The position numbers and the translations under genes were made by a program. A stretch of DNA of 64,000 nt from Microbacterium sp. LWH11-1.2 (lineage in GTDB: Bacteria > Actinomycetota > Actinomycetes > Actinomycetales > Microbacteriaceae). The stretch covers positions 3,224,001 through 3,288,000 of the forward strand of contig NZ_CP151636.1 in assembly GCF_038397745.1 (NCBI RefSeq), read 5' to 3'. The notes under the pieces were generated by a model. It saw nothing but the letters and a program-made list of their open reading frames with translations. It was not told where the DNA came from and ran no database searches. Positions within the stretch are counted from its first letter, which is position 1. Every line of letters begins with the position of its first letter. This document shows positions 52,101 through 61,517 of the stretch, one piece after another.

Positions 52101-52643
52101 ATGCCCCGCCCTCCCCTCGCACGTGAGAAGGTGCTCGACGCCTTCGAGTCCATCGTCATCGCCGACGGCGAGCGGGCGGCGACGCTCGACGCCACGGCCA
52201 GAGCAGCCGGTGTCTCCAAAGGCGGGCTGCTCTACCACTTCGGATCGAAGGAAGAGCTCGCGGCCGGGCTCCTGGAGCGGCTCGACACGCTGACCACTGC
52301 AGACCTCGAGGTCATGTCGGCAGCCGAGGAAGGGCCGGTCGCCTACTACATCCGCACCTCGGTCATGGAGGACGACGCCCTCGATCGCGCACTGATCGCC
52401 GCGTCGCGTCTCGCCCAGGGCGGCTCGGTCGCCGCGGCGGAGGGCCTGCGCAACAACCGGCGCCGCTGGGAGGACGCGATCCGTCCGCATGTGCGCGACC
52501 GGACGAGCCTCGACCTCGTGATGCTGCTCAGCGACGGCCTGTACTTCAACAATTCGCTCGACGTGCACGGGCCGGAGCGCCTCGTTCCCCATCACGACGA
52601 GCTCGCGGCCCTCATCGCCCTGGTCCTGAAGACCACCTCGTAG
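52101..52643 (+). CDS. TetR family transcriptional regulator
   Basis: A 180-residue repressor. The N-terminal helix-turn-helix contains ATLDATARAAGVSKGGLLYHFGSKEEL (about residues 26-52). The C-terminal ligand-binding domain, starting near residue 65, ends with MLLSDGLYFNNSLDV. It is divergent from the DHA2 pump, so it most likely represses the pump until a ligand binds. The ligand is unknown. A strong terminator follows. Confidence 0.93.
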   Translation: MPRPPLAREKVLDAFESIVIADGERAATLDATARAAGVSKGGLLYHFGSKEELAAGLLERLDTLTTADLEVMSAAEEGPVAYYIRTSVMEDDALDRALIAASRLAQGGSVAAAEGLRNNRRRWEDAIRPHVRDRTSLDLVMLLSDGLYFNNSLDVHGPERLVPHHDELAALIALVLKTTS

Positions 52644-52658
52644 CCCCGAGCCGCCGAA

Positions 52659-52702
52659 CGCGATGAGGGCGGAGAGGCTCTCGCCTCCCCGCCCTCATCG
52701 CG
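52659..52702. terminator. Bidirectional terminator between tetR and serA
   Basis: CGCGATGAGGGCGG and CCGCCCTCATCGCG are 14-base perfect arms. An inner GAGGC-TCTC-GCCTC stem lies within the loop. It would end the tetR and serA transcripts, which converge here. Confidence 0.75.
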
Positions 52703-52709
52703 CGGTGAT

Positions 52710-54314
52710 TCAGACCTCGGTGATCTCGATCTGACGGAACAGGTCGGCGTCGATCGCGGCGCTGACGTCTTCCAACAGATCCTCGGACACCGGCGAGTCG
52801 AGCGTCAGCACGCTGAGCGCCTGCGCGCCGGCCGCCTGACGAGCGATCTGCATTCCGGCGATGTTGATGCCCGCTTCGCCGAACTTCTGGCCGTACACCG
52901 CGACGATGCCGGGGCGGTCGGTGTAGAGCATGACGACGTGGTGCTTCTCGATCGGCAGCTCGAGAGTGTGGTCGTTGATCCCGACCAGCTTCTCGGCCTG
53001 CTTCGGACCGGTGAGCGTTCCGGAGACCGATAGCTGCGAGCCGTCGGAGAGCGCACCGCTGAGCGTGATCACGTTGCGGTACTCGTCGCTCACATCGTCC
53101 TTGAGCAGACGCACCGCGATGCCGCGCTGCTCGGCGAGCAGAGGCGCGTTCACGTAGGACACGGTCTCGCTCACGATGTTCGTGAAGACGCCCTTGAGGG
53201 CGGCGAGCTTGAGCACGCTCACGTCGTAGTCGTTGAGCTCGCCGTGCACCTCGACGTCGAGGCTCGTGAGCGGCGAGGTCGCGAGCGACGCGAAGATCTG
53301 GCCGAGCTTCTCGACGAGCGAGATGCCGGGGCGGACGTACGGGTCGATGACGCCGCCGGCGACGTTGACGGCATCCGGCACGAGGTCTCCCCCGAGCGCG
53401 AGCCGCACGGACTTGGCGACCGAGACGCCCGCCTTCTCCTGCGCCTCTTCCGTGCTCGCTCCGAGGTGGGGAGTGACGACGACGTTCGGCAGGTCGAGCA
53501 GCGGCCGTGCCGATCCTCCCTCTGCGGGCGGCTCGGAGGTGAAGACATCGAGTCCGGCACCGGCGATCTCGCCGGCGACGAGCGCCTCGTGCAGAGCCTC
53601 CTCGTCGATGAGGCCGCCACGCGCGACGTTCACGACGAACGCCGTCGGCTTCATCGCGGCGAACTGCTCCGCGCCGATCATGCCGGTGGTCTCCGGCGTC
53701 TTCGGCATGTGGATCGTGAGGAAGTCCGCCTCGGCCACGAGGTCGTCCAGCGACAGCAGCTGCACACCGAGCTGCTGCGCGCGGGCGGAGGTGACATAGG
53801 GGTCGTAGGCGACGACGCGCATGTCGAACGCGGCGAGGCGCGCGGCGACGAGCGCCCCGATCCGGCCGAGGCCGACGATGCCGACGGTCTTCTCGAAGAG
53901 CTCGGCGCCGGTGAACGAGCTGCGCTTCCACTGCCCGGCGGCGAGCGATGCGTGCGCAGCCGGAATGCGGCGGGCGAGGCTGAGGATGTGCCCGACCGTG
54001 AGCTCGGCGGCCGAGACGATGTTGGACGTGGGCGCGTTCACGACCATGACACCGGCAGCCGTGGCGGCCTTGATGTCGACGTTGTCGAGCCCGACGCCGG
54101 CACGGGCGACGACCTTCAGCTTCGGCGCGTGGGCCAGGGCCTCTTCGTCGATACGGGTGGCCGAGCGGATGAGCACCGCGTCCGCCTCGGCCAGCGAGGC
54201 GAAGAGCGCCTCGCGGTCGGTGCCGTCGACGTCACGGACGTCGAAGTCGGGGCCCAGAGCCTCGATCGTGGCGGGAGAGAGCACTTCGGCGATGAGCACA
54301 ACGGGCTTCGGCAC
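52710..54314 (-). CDS. serA: D-3-phosphoglycerate dehydrogenase
   Basis: A 534-residue enzyme, the long actinobacterial form. It catalyses the first step of serine synthesis. The substrate domain, the NAD-binding loop GIVGLGRIGALVAARL near residue 145 and the ARGGLIDEEAL region are followed by an intervening allosteric domain. A C-terminal ACT domain (DRPGIVAVYGQKFGEAGINIAG) probably binds serine. GTG 54314 is preceded by GAAGGA at seven bases. TACAGT about 70 bases upstream could be its -10. Confidence 0.97.
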   Translation of the reverse strand: MPKPVVLIAEVLSPATIEALGPDFDVRDVDGTDREALFASLAEADAVLIRSATRIDEEALAHAPKLKVVARAGVGLDNVDIKAATAAGVMVVNAPTSNIVSAAELTVGHILSLARRIPAAHASLAAGQWKRSSFTGAELFEKTVGIVGLGRIGALVAARLAAFDMRVVAYDPYVTSARAQQLGVQLLSLDDLVAEADFLTIHMPKTPETTGMIGAEQFAAMKPTAFVVNVARGGLIDEEALHEALVAGEIAGAGLDVFTSEPPAEGGSARPLLDLPNVVVTPHLGASTEEAQEKAGVSVAKSVRLALGGDLVPDAVNVAGGVIDPYVRPGISLVEKLGQIFASLATSPLTSLDVEVHGELNDYDVSVLKLAALKGVFTNIVSETVSYVNAPLLAEQRGIAVRLLKDDVSDEYRNVITLSGALSDGSQLSVSGTLTGPKQAEKLVGINDHTLELPIEKHHVVMLYTDRPGIVAVYGQKFGEAGINIAGMQIARQAAGAQALSVLTLDSPVSEDLLEDVSAAIDADLFRQIEITEV

Positions 54315-54428
54315 AGAGAATCCTTCGGGGCAGCGCGACAGGCGGGAGGGGCCGATGCGCCGCACACCATGGGGGCGCGATCACCTCAACTGTACCCGAG
54401 CGCTCGCGACGCTCCGTGCGTGTGACGC

Positions 54429-54761
54429 TCAGGCGCTGGGCAGGGTCAGGCTCAACGCGATCAGGCTCATCCAGAAGACGGCGACGATCCCGAGCCCTGC
54501 CAGCAGGGACAGGGCCAACTCCCCCACACGACGTCGCCGGCCGATGAGGAACGCGAAGACGAAGACGATCACGGGGAAGACCACCCCGAACAGCAGCGTG
54601 ATCCAGCCGGTTCCGGTCAGGCCGGTCCGCGCCATGTTGATCAGATGCGCGACCGCGTTCCAGACCGCGTAAGCGTAGAGGAGTCCGGTGAAGCCGAGGA
54701 CGACCCCGACGACCCAGCGCGGGGAACCGGCCGCGATGGGTGCGCTCTGCGCATCGGTCAT
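54429..54761 (-). CDS. Small membrane protein, unknown function
   Basis: A 110-residue protein with three hydrophobic segments, at about 16-36, 52-74 and 83-106. A short cytosolic RRRRVGE loop lies between the last two. It overlaps the next gene upstream by four bases (ATGA), so the two are co-translated. I do not recognise the family. Confidence 0.7.
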   Translation of the reverse strand: MTDAQSAPIAAGSPRWVVGVVLGFTGLLYAYAVWNAVAHLINMARTGLTGTGWITLLFGVVFPVIVFVFAFLIGRRRRVGELALSLLAGLGIVAVFWMSLIALSLTLPSA

Positions 54762-55222
54762 GATCCGATCACCCCCACGGTGACGAAGGGCCAGGGCACG
54801 AGGAGGACGACGCCGGCGAGCAGGAAGGCGACTCTGACCCAGGCCGCTCTCCCCCGCGTCAGCACCCACGTCGCCAGGAACCAGAGGGCGGGGGCGGCGA
54901 TGGCGAGCACGAACCACGGCAGGAACATCGCATCGTCGACGAGGAACGAGGCGAGCGGCTTGAGCCGCAGCCCGCCGACCACCCAGCCGATCGTGTACAG
55001 CAGGTAGACGCCGCCGACGACGCCGAGGATGAGGAGCATCGCCGTGCTCAGCCCGGCGCGCTCCGGCTCCTCCGCCGGCGTGACGGATCCGTCGTCCTCG
55101 ATCCGGCCGACATCGGCGCTGCCCTTCCCCACGGCGTTCCATCCGCGCGGCAGCGCCGGATCCTCGGGCGTCCGCGCCTCGTCGCCGTCCCAGCGGAGGG
55201 CGTCGTCGGAATCGGAAGTCAT
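54758..55222 (-). CDS. Membrane protein with acidic N-terminus, unknown function
   Basis: A 154-residue protein. Residues 1-60 are acidic and Pro/Gly-rich (DSDDALRWDGDEARTPED), and three hydrophobic helices follow at about 64-88, 95-120 and 130-150. It overlaps the small membrane protein gene downstream. The pair may act together, but no motif points to a role. Confidence 0.7.
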   Translation of the reverse strand: MTSDSDDALRWDGDEARTPEDPALPRGWNAVGKGSADVGRIEDDGSVTPAEEPERAGLSTAMLLILGVVGGVYLLYTIGWVVGGLRLKPLASFLVDDAMFLPWFVLAIAAPALWFLATWVLTRGRAAWVRVAFLLAGVVLLVPWPFVTVGVIGS

Positions 55223-55302
55223 GTCCCCAGAGTAGGACACGCGGTCCACTATGCTCGGGGGCATCGGGCCGCGGAGGCCTTCGGCAGGGGGAAAGGACCG
55301 CT

Positions 55303-56241
55303 GTGGCTGAGAAGAAGAAGGTCGATCGCACGGAGCAGGTCGCGACGAACGCCGGCACCGGAGAACCCTCCGCTGGCTGGGTGCCCACGGCTGCCGCCAA
55401 GCAGAAGGCGACGACATTCCGCTGGATCGCCGGGGTCCTCTGGGCGATCGCGATCGCGGGCGAGGCGGTCGGCATCTTCTGGCTGCTCCGTCAGCGGGTC
55501 TTCGTCGGCGAGGACGGCACGCTCGTGCGCGACCCCGACACCGGCCTCCTCCAGGAGCAGGGCGTCACGGCGCAGTTCCCGCAGTGGGCGTTCATCGCCC
55601 TCCTCGTCCTGCTCGTCGTCATCGCCGCACTGTCGATCACCGGCTCGGTGCTCTGGAAGAAGGCGAACCGCCTGGACCCTGCGCGCAAGTCCGAGACGGT
55701 CAGGTTCTTCGTCCAGAACCAGCTCGGAGCGATCATCGCCATCGTGGCGTTCCTCCCGCTCATCATCCTGATCTTCCTGAACAAGGACATGGACAAGGGG
55801 CAGAAGACGACGGCGGGCATCGTCGGCATCGCCCTCGCGGCGCTCACGGTCGTCCTGGGCATCGACTTCAACCCGCCGTCCGTCGAGCAGTACACCGCGG
55901 ATCAGTCCGCCGTGATCCAGCTCCTCGGCCAGGACGAGGTCGTCTGGGTCGACGGAGGAGCGGTCTACCACGTCTGCGACCAGGTGTCCGCGATCCAGAC
56001 GGGCAGCGAGATCCGCACCGGAACCACGGCCGAGGCCGTCGAGGCCGGCAAGATCCGCCTCACGCTGCAGTTCGCCTCCGAGCTCCGCGCCTGCGACCTG
56101 GCCGTGCCGGAGAACGCCGACGAGATCACCGAGGCCCTCCGCGCGATCCAGGCGGGGCAGGTCGACACGCTGCTGCCCGCTCCGGTCTGGGCCGATCCCG
56201 CCGACGCCCCGATCCAGGTCGAGGAGGCGCCGGCCGAGTGA
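55303..56241 (+). CDS. Conserved membrane protein of unknown function
   Basis: A 312-residue protein starting at GTG 55303 with AAAGGA seven bases upstream. A Lys-rich cytosolic N-terminus precedes a helix at about 44-64. A loop and three further hydrophobic segments (about 97-117, 143-162, 170-186) follow. The C-terminal 120 residues are soluble, with two cysteines (YHVCDQ, RACDL). I recognise no family. It is divergent from the two membrane proteins, with 80 bases between. Confidence 0.8.
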   Translation: MAEKKKVDRTEQVATNAGTGEPSAGWVPTAAAKQKATTFRWIAGVLWAIAIAGEAVGIFWLLRQRVFVGEDGTLVRDPDTGLLQEQGVTAQFPQWAFIALLVLLVVIAALSITGSVLWKKANRLDPARKSETVRFFVQNQLGAIIAIVAFLPLIILIFLNKDMDKGQKTTAGIVGIALAALTVVLGIDFNPPSVEQYTADQSAVIQLLGQDEVVWVDGGAVYHVCDQVSAIQTGSEIRTGTTAEAVEAGKIRLTLQFASELRACDLAVPENADEITEALRAIQAGQVDTLLPAPVWADPADAPIQVEEAPAE

Positions 56242-56258
56242 CGGCCGGCTGAGCGGCG

Positions 56259-56915
56259 TCACTCGGCGACGACGGCGTCGACCAGTCGCTCTTCGGCCGA
56301 GGAGAGATGCGCGGCGAGGAGTGCGGCGGCACGGTCGCCCTCGCCTGCGGCGACCGCTTCGAGCATCTCGGCGTGCTGGGCGGCGATCACCGCGGCGTCC
56401 AGCAGGCGGCGGCCCTGCACCTGCGCCATGCAGAGTCGCGCCTCGTCGAGGACGCTGCGATACATCCGTGCCGTCCGCTCGCTGCCGAGCGCGTCGATGA
56501 GAGCGGTGTGGAACCGCAGATCGGGGTCGACGGTCGCGGCATCGGGACCGGGCGGCATCGCCAGGATCTCGGCGTTCGCCTCGACCGCCGACGCGGGCAC
56601 GGCGCGGGTGATCGCCAGTTCGCGGAGCGCGGCGCTCTCCAATCGGGACCGCGTGCGGTAGACGTCGCGAACGGTCTCCGGATCGATTCCCACGACGCGT
56701 GCCGAGCGGTGCGCCGTGCGGACCAGCAGACCGGTGGCGACCAGCTGCTCGATCGCCGCCTTCGCGCTGGGCCTCGCCACGCCGAACGTCTGGGACACCG
56801 CAGCCTCGGTGAGCGGCTCGCCGGAGCGGATGTCACCGCTCAGGATGCGCTCGCGGAGTCGGAGGGTGACGGCGTCGACCACGCCGACGATTCCCAGTGC
56901 AGCGTCCGTCGTCAT
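56259..56915 (-). CDS. GntR family (FadR-type) transcriptional regulator
   Basis: A 218-residue regulator. The winged helix contains LTEAAVSQTFGVARPSAKAAIEQLVATGLLVR (about residues 35-66), and the FadR-type all-helical ligand domain follows. It is divergent from the D-lactate dehydrogenase-like gene. A TnGTnnnACnA palindrome lies between them, close to the consensus for FadR/LldR regulators, so it probably controls lactate or glycolate oxidation. A TAGACT -10 ends six bases before its own ATG. Confidence 0.92.
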   Translation of the reverse strand: MTTDAALGIVGVVDAVTLRLRERILSGDIRSGEPLTEAAVSQTFGVARPSAKAAIEQLVATGLLVRTAHRSARVVGIDPETVRDVYRTRSRLESAALRELAITRAVPASAVEANAEILAMPPGPDAATVDPDLRFHTALIDALGSERTARMYRSVLDEARLCMAQVQGRRLLDAAVIAAQHAEMLEAVAAGEGDRAAALLAAHLSSAEERLVDAVVAE

Positions 56916-56947
56916 CCGAGCAGTCTATCCAGACCTCCGCGAGTCAG

Positions 56948-56953
56948 TACACT
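56948..56953 (+). promoter_or_regulatory. -10 box of the D-lactate dehydrogenase gene
   Basis: TACACT at 56948-56953 places the transcription start near 56960, inside the operator palindrome. The -35 is weak, fitting a promoter under strong regulation. Confidence 0.45.
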
Positions 56954-56963
56954 TGTCAGACAA
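56953..56963. promoter_or_regulatory. FadR/LldR-type operator
   Basis: TTGTC-A-GACAA is a perfect palindrome matching the TnGTnnnACnA pattern of FadR-type GntR regulators. It overlaps the -10 and start site of the lactate gene, so binding should repress it. The divergent GntR gene is the obvious binder. Confidence 0.6.
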
Positions 56964-56989
56964 TCCCTCGAGCGGAGCAGAGGAGCACC

Positions 56990-59824
56990 GTGACGACCAC
57001 ACTCGCAGAACCGCTGGACCCCGCCCTGCTCGGGTCGTCGACCGAGGTCCACTCCCGTTCGATCGATCGATTCGCGCGAGCGCACGATGCCTCGCACTAC
57101 CTCCTGATCCCCGACGCCGTCCTCTCCCCCGCGGATGCCGAGGGCGTCGCCCGGGCATTCGGCGCCGTCCGCGCCGCCGGTCGGTCGATGACGTTCCGCT
57201 CCGGCGGCACGAGCCTCTCCGGGCAGGGCGTGAGCGGCGACATCCTCGTCGACACCCGCAGTCACTTCCGCGAGATCGCCGTCGAGGACGGTGGCGCATC
57301 GGTGCGCGTGGGACCGGGCGCCACCGTCCGCCAGGTCAACACGCGACTCGCGCGCTATCGCCGCAAGCTCGGCCCCGACCCCGCCAGCGAGATCGCGTGC
57401 ACCATCGGCGGCGTGGTCGCCAACAACTCCAGCGGCATGGCCTGCGGCATCACCGAGAACTCGTACCAGACGATCGAGTCGATGCGGATCGTCCTCCCGA
57501 GCGGCACGATCCTCGACACCGGCGATCCTGAGGCGGGCGCCCTGCTCCGCGCCGCCGAACCCGCTGTCGTCGACGGGCTGCTGGCACTCCGGGAGCGGCT
57601 CCTCGCCTCGCCGGAGCACGTCGCGTTCCTCCGGCAGCAGTTCTCCATGAAGAACACGATGGGCTACGGGCTCAACGCCCTCCTCGACTTCGACGACCCG
57701 GTGCGGATCCTCGAGCACCTCATCATCGGCTCGGAGGGCACTCTCGCCTTCGTCGCCGAAGCCCGTTTCCGGACGATCGAGATCCGGCCCGCGATCGCCA
57801 CCGGATTGCTGGTGTTCGAGACGCTCTCGGCCGCCATGACGGCGCTGCCCGCTCTCGCGGACCTCGGCCTCGCCACGATCGAGCTGCTGGACGCCGCATC
57901 GCTGCGGGTCGCGCAGAGCCTGAGCGATGTGCCGGCCACGATCGCCGAGATCGATGTGCAGGGGCACGCCGCCCTCCTCGTCGAGGTCCACGCCTCCGAC
58001 GACGCCGGGCTCGCGGCGGCGAGCATCTCAGCGCAGTCCCATTTCGAGTCGCTGCCGCTGGCCATCGCGCCGCGTCTCACGACGGATGCCGCGGAGCGGG
58101 CAGCGCTCTGGCACGTCAGGAAGGGCCTGTACACCGCCGTCGCCGGCGCGCGTCCCTCCGGCACGACCGCGCTCCTCGAGGACATCGTCGTGCCGGTCCC
58201 CCGCCTGCTCGCCACCTGCGAGCGGCTCATCGAGCTCTTCGCGGAGCACGGGTACGAAGGTTCCGTCATCTTCGGTCACGCGAAGGACGGGAACGTGCAC
58301 TTCCTGCTCAACGAGCGCTTCGACGACCCCGCGAGCGTCGCGCGCTACCGGCGCTTCACCGACGATCTGGTCGCCCTGGTGCTGTCGCAGCAGGGATCGC
58401 TCAAGGCCGAGCACGGCACCGGACGCATCATGGCCCCGTTCGTGCGGCGCCAATACGGCGACGAGCTGACCGACATGATGTGGGAGATCAAGAGGCTCCT
58501 CGATCCCGACCTCATCCTCAACCCCGGCGTGGTCCTCTCCGACGACCCCGACTCCTACCTCGACGATCTCAAGCGGGTGCCGACCGTCGAGAGCGAGGTC
58601 GACCGCTGCGTCGAATGCGGCTACTGCGAGCCGACGTGCCCGAGCAAGAGCATCACCCTCACGCCGCGCCAGCGCATCGTGATCCGGCGGGATATGGCCT
58701 GGGCCGAGGAGCAGGGCGACACCGCGCTGCTGCAGGATCTGAAGGCCGACTACGACTACGACGGTGTGCAGACCTGCGCGGTCGACGGCATGTGCGGCGT
58801 CGCGTGCCCTGTCGACATCAACACGGGCGAACTGGTCCGACGCCTGCGCGCCGAGGAGTCGTCGAAGATCGAGGACACGGTCTGGGACGCCGCCGCCAAG
58901 GGCTGGGGGGCCGTGACACGCGTCGGCGGCACCGCTCTGACCTTCGCCGCCGCGATGCCCGCTCCCCTCGTGAAGGGCGTGACCCGGGTGGGTCGCGCGA
59001 TCCTCGGCGACGACACCGTGCCGCTCTACGACGGCGGGCTCCCCCGCGGCGGCACGAAGGCTCCGGCGGCGCAGAACCCTGCAGATGCCCGCGCGGTGTT
59101 CTTCGGCGCGTGCATCGGCACGATGTTCGGCGCGGAGGGCCACGGAGAGGGCTCCCGCGACGCGGTCCGCGCTCTGCTCGACCGCGCGGGAATCGCGGTC
59201 GTCATCCCGGAGGACACCGGCGGCATGTGCTGCGGCACACCCTGGAAGTCGAAGGGACACCTCGCGGGCTACGACCGGATGACGGAGCGGGTGCTCTCGT
59301 CGCTCTGGGAGGCCAGCCGGCACGGTGAGCTCCCGGTCGTGTGCGACGCGGCATCCTGCACCGAGGGACTGCACACGATGCTCGCGAAGTCCGTCGCCGA
59401 GTACCCGGAGTACGCGAAGCTCGTGATCGAGGACGCCACGACCTACATCGCGAGGGAGGTGCTCCCCCGCGTGACGGTGTCGGCGAAGCTCGACAGCGTG
59501 GCGGTGCATCCGACCTGCTCGACGACCGCGCTGGGCGCGACGGGAGCGCTCACCGAGATCGCCGCGGCCGTCGCCACCGAGGTGTTCGTCCCCGACGGAT
59601 GGGGATGCTGCGCCTTCGCCGGCGACCGCGGCATGCTGCACCCCGAGCTCACCGCCAGCGCGACGGCCGTCGAATCGGCGGAGGTCCGTGCGGCGGATGC
59701 CGACCGCGGCGGATTCGATGCCTTCGTCTCGGCGAACCGCACATGCGAGATCGGTATGACCCGCGCGACCGGCCAGCCGTACCGCCACGTGGTCGAGGTG
59801 CTCGAGGAGCTCACCCGCGGCTGA
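56990..59824 (+). CDS. FAD-linked oxidase / Fe-S fusion protein, D-lactate (or glycolate) dehydrogenase type
   Basis: A 944-residue fusion of a GlcD/Dld-like FAD domain (residues about 30-470) with GlcF/LldE-like iron-sulfur parts. FRSGGTSLSGQGV and GPGATVRQVNTRLARY near residues 60-120 bind FAD. CVECGYCEPTCPS near 535 and CAVDGMCGVACPVD near 595 are 4Fe-4S sites. CCG-type cysteine motifs FGACIGTMFG, GMCCGTPWKSKG and GWGCCAFAGDRG lie at about 700-880. It should oxidise D-lactate or a similar 2-hydroxy acid and pass electrons to quinone. AGAGGAGC precedes GTG 56990. Confidence 0.88.
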   Translation: MTTTLAEPLDPALLGSSTEVHSRSIDRFARAHDASHYLLIPDAVLSPADAEGVARAFGAVRAAGRSMTFRSGGTSLSGQGVSGDILVDTRSHFREIAVEDGGASVRVGPGATVRQVNTRLARYRRKLGPDPASEIACTIGGVVANNSSGMACGITENSYQTIESMRIVLPSGTILDTGDPEAGALLRAAEPAVVDGLLALRERLLASPEHVAFLRQQFSMKNTMGYGLNALLDFDDPVRILEHLIIGSEGTLAFVAEARFRTIEIRPAIATGLLVFETLSAAMTALPALADLGLATIELLDAASLRVAQSLSDVPATIAEIDVQGHAALLVEVHASDDAGLAAASISAQSHFESLPLAIAPRLTTDAAERAALWHVRKGLYTAVAGARPSGTTALLEDIVVPVPRLLATCERLIELFAEHGYEGSVIFGHAKDGNVHFLLNERFDDPASVARYRRFTDDLVALVLSQQGSLKAEHGTGRIMAPFVRRQYGDELTDMMWEIKRLLDPDLILNPGVVLSDDPDSYLDDLKRVPTVESEVDRCVECGYCEPTCPSKSITLTPRQRIVIRRDMAWAEEQGDTALLQDLKADYDYDGVQTCAVDGMCGVACPVDINTGELVRRLRAEESSKIEDTVWDAAAKGWGAVTRVGGTALTFAAAMPAPLVKGVTRVGRAILGDDTVPLYDGGLPRGGTKAPAAQNPADARAVFFGACIGTMFGAEGHGEGSRDAVRALLDRAGIAVVIPEDTGGMCCGTPWKSKGHLAGYDRMTERVLSSLWEASRHGELPVVCDAASCTEGLHTMLAKSVAEYPEYAKLVIEDATTYIAREVLPRVTVSAKLDSVAVHPTCSTTALGATGALTEIAAAVATEVFVPDGWGCCAFAGDRGMLHPELTASATAVESAEVRAADADRGGFDAFVSANRTCEIGMTRATGQPYRHVVEVLEELTRG

Positions 59825-59842
59825 GACCAGGCCGGACGATGA

Positions 59843-59878
59843 AAGAACGGGCGCCCCCGCAAAGGGGCGCCCGTTCTT
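59843..59878. terminator. Bidirectional terminator between lactate dehydrogenase and ilvC
   Basis: AAGAACGGGCGCCCC and GGGGCGCCCGTTCTT are 15-base perfect arms around a CGCAAA loop. Both sides end in T/A runs, suiting the two convergent transcripts. Confidence 0.85.
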
Positions 59879-59889
59879 CGTGGATCAGA

Positions 59890-60980
<1,091 letters not shown>

Positions 60981-61001
60981 CTTTGGGATATGTGATGTCT
61001 G

Positions 61002-61514
61002 TCAGCCGCGCAGGACGCGCTCGGTGATGCTCTTGCCACCGCGGCCGATCGCGAGAAGGCCCGACTGGGCGATCTCCTTGATGCCGAAGGGCTCGAGCGC
61101 CTTGAGCAGGGCCTCGACCTTGCCCTTGTCGCCCGTGACCTCGACCACGAGCGCGTCGGGCGCGTAGTCGACGACCGAGGCGCGGAACAGGTTCACGACC
61201 TCGATCACGTTGGAGCGCGAGGCGTTGTCGGTGCGCACCTTGACGAGCATGTGCTCGCGCTGCACCGACGAGGCGGGGTCCAGCTCCACGATCTTGATGA
61301 CGTTGATCAGCTTGTTGAGCTGCTTGGTCACCTGCTCGAGAGGAAGCTGCTCCTCCACGTCGACGACGACCGTGATCCGGGAGATCCCCGGAACCTCGGT
61401 CACGCCGACCGCGAGGGATTCGATGTTGAAGCTGCGACGGGCGAACAGCCCGGCGACACGGGTCAGAAGGCCGGGACGGTCTTCCACCAACAGGCTCAGC
61501 ACGTGGGTCGACAT
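61002..61514 (-). CDS. ilvN: Acetolactate synthase small (regulatory) subunit
   Basis: A 170-residue protein with an N-terminal ACT domain, LVEDRPGLLTRVAGLFARRSFNIESLAVG, where valine binds. The C-terminal domain (VTGDKGKVEALLKALEPFGIKEIAQSG) activates the catalytic subunit. It starts three bases after the ilvB stop and is thus co-transcribed. It gives the synthase valine feedback inhibition and full activity. Confidence 0.97.
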   Translation of the reverse strand: MSTHVLSLLVEDRPGLLTRVAGLFARRSFNIESLAVGVTEVPGISRITVVVDVEEQLPLEQVTKQLNKLINVIKIVELDPASSVQREHMLVKVRTDNASRSNVIEVVNLFRASVVDYAPDALVVEVTGDKGKVEALLKALEPFGIKEIAQSGLLAIGRGGKSITERVLRG

Positions 61515-61517
61515 GGA

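Noticed and set aside
58028..59788. A 586-codon frame antisense to the lactate dehydrogenase gene
   Set aside because: It opposes clear Fe-S and FAD motifs and has no recognisable sequence.
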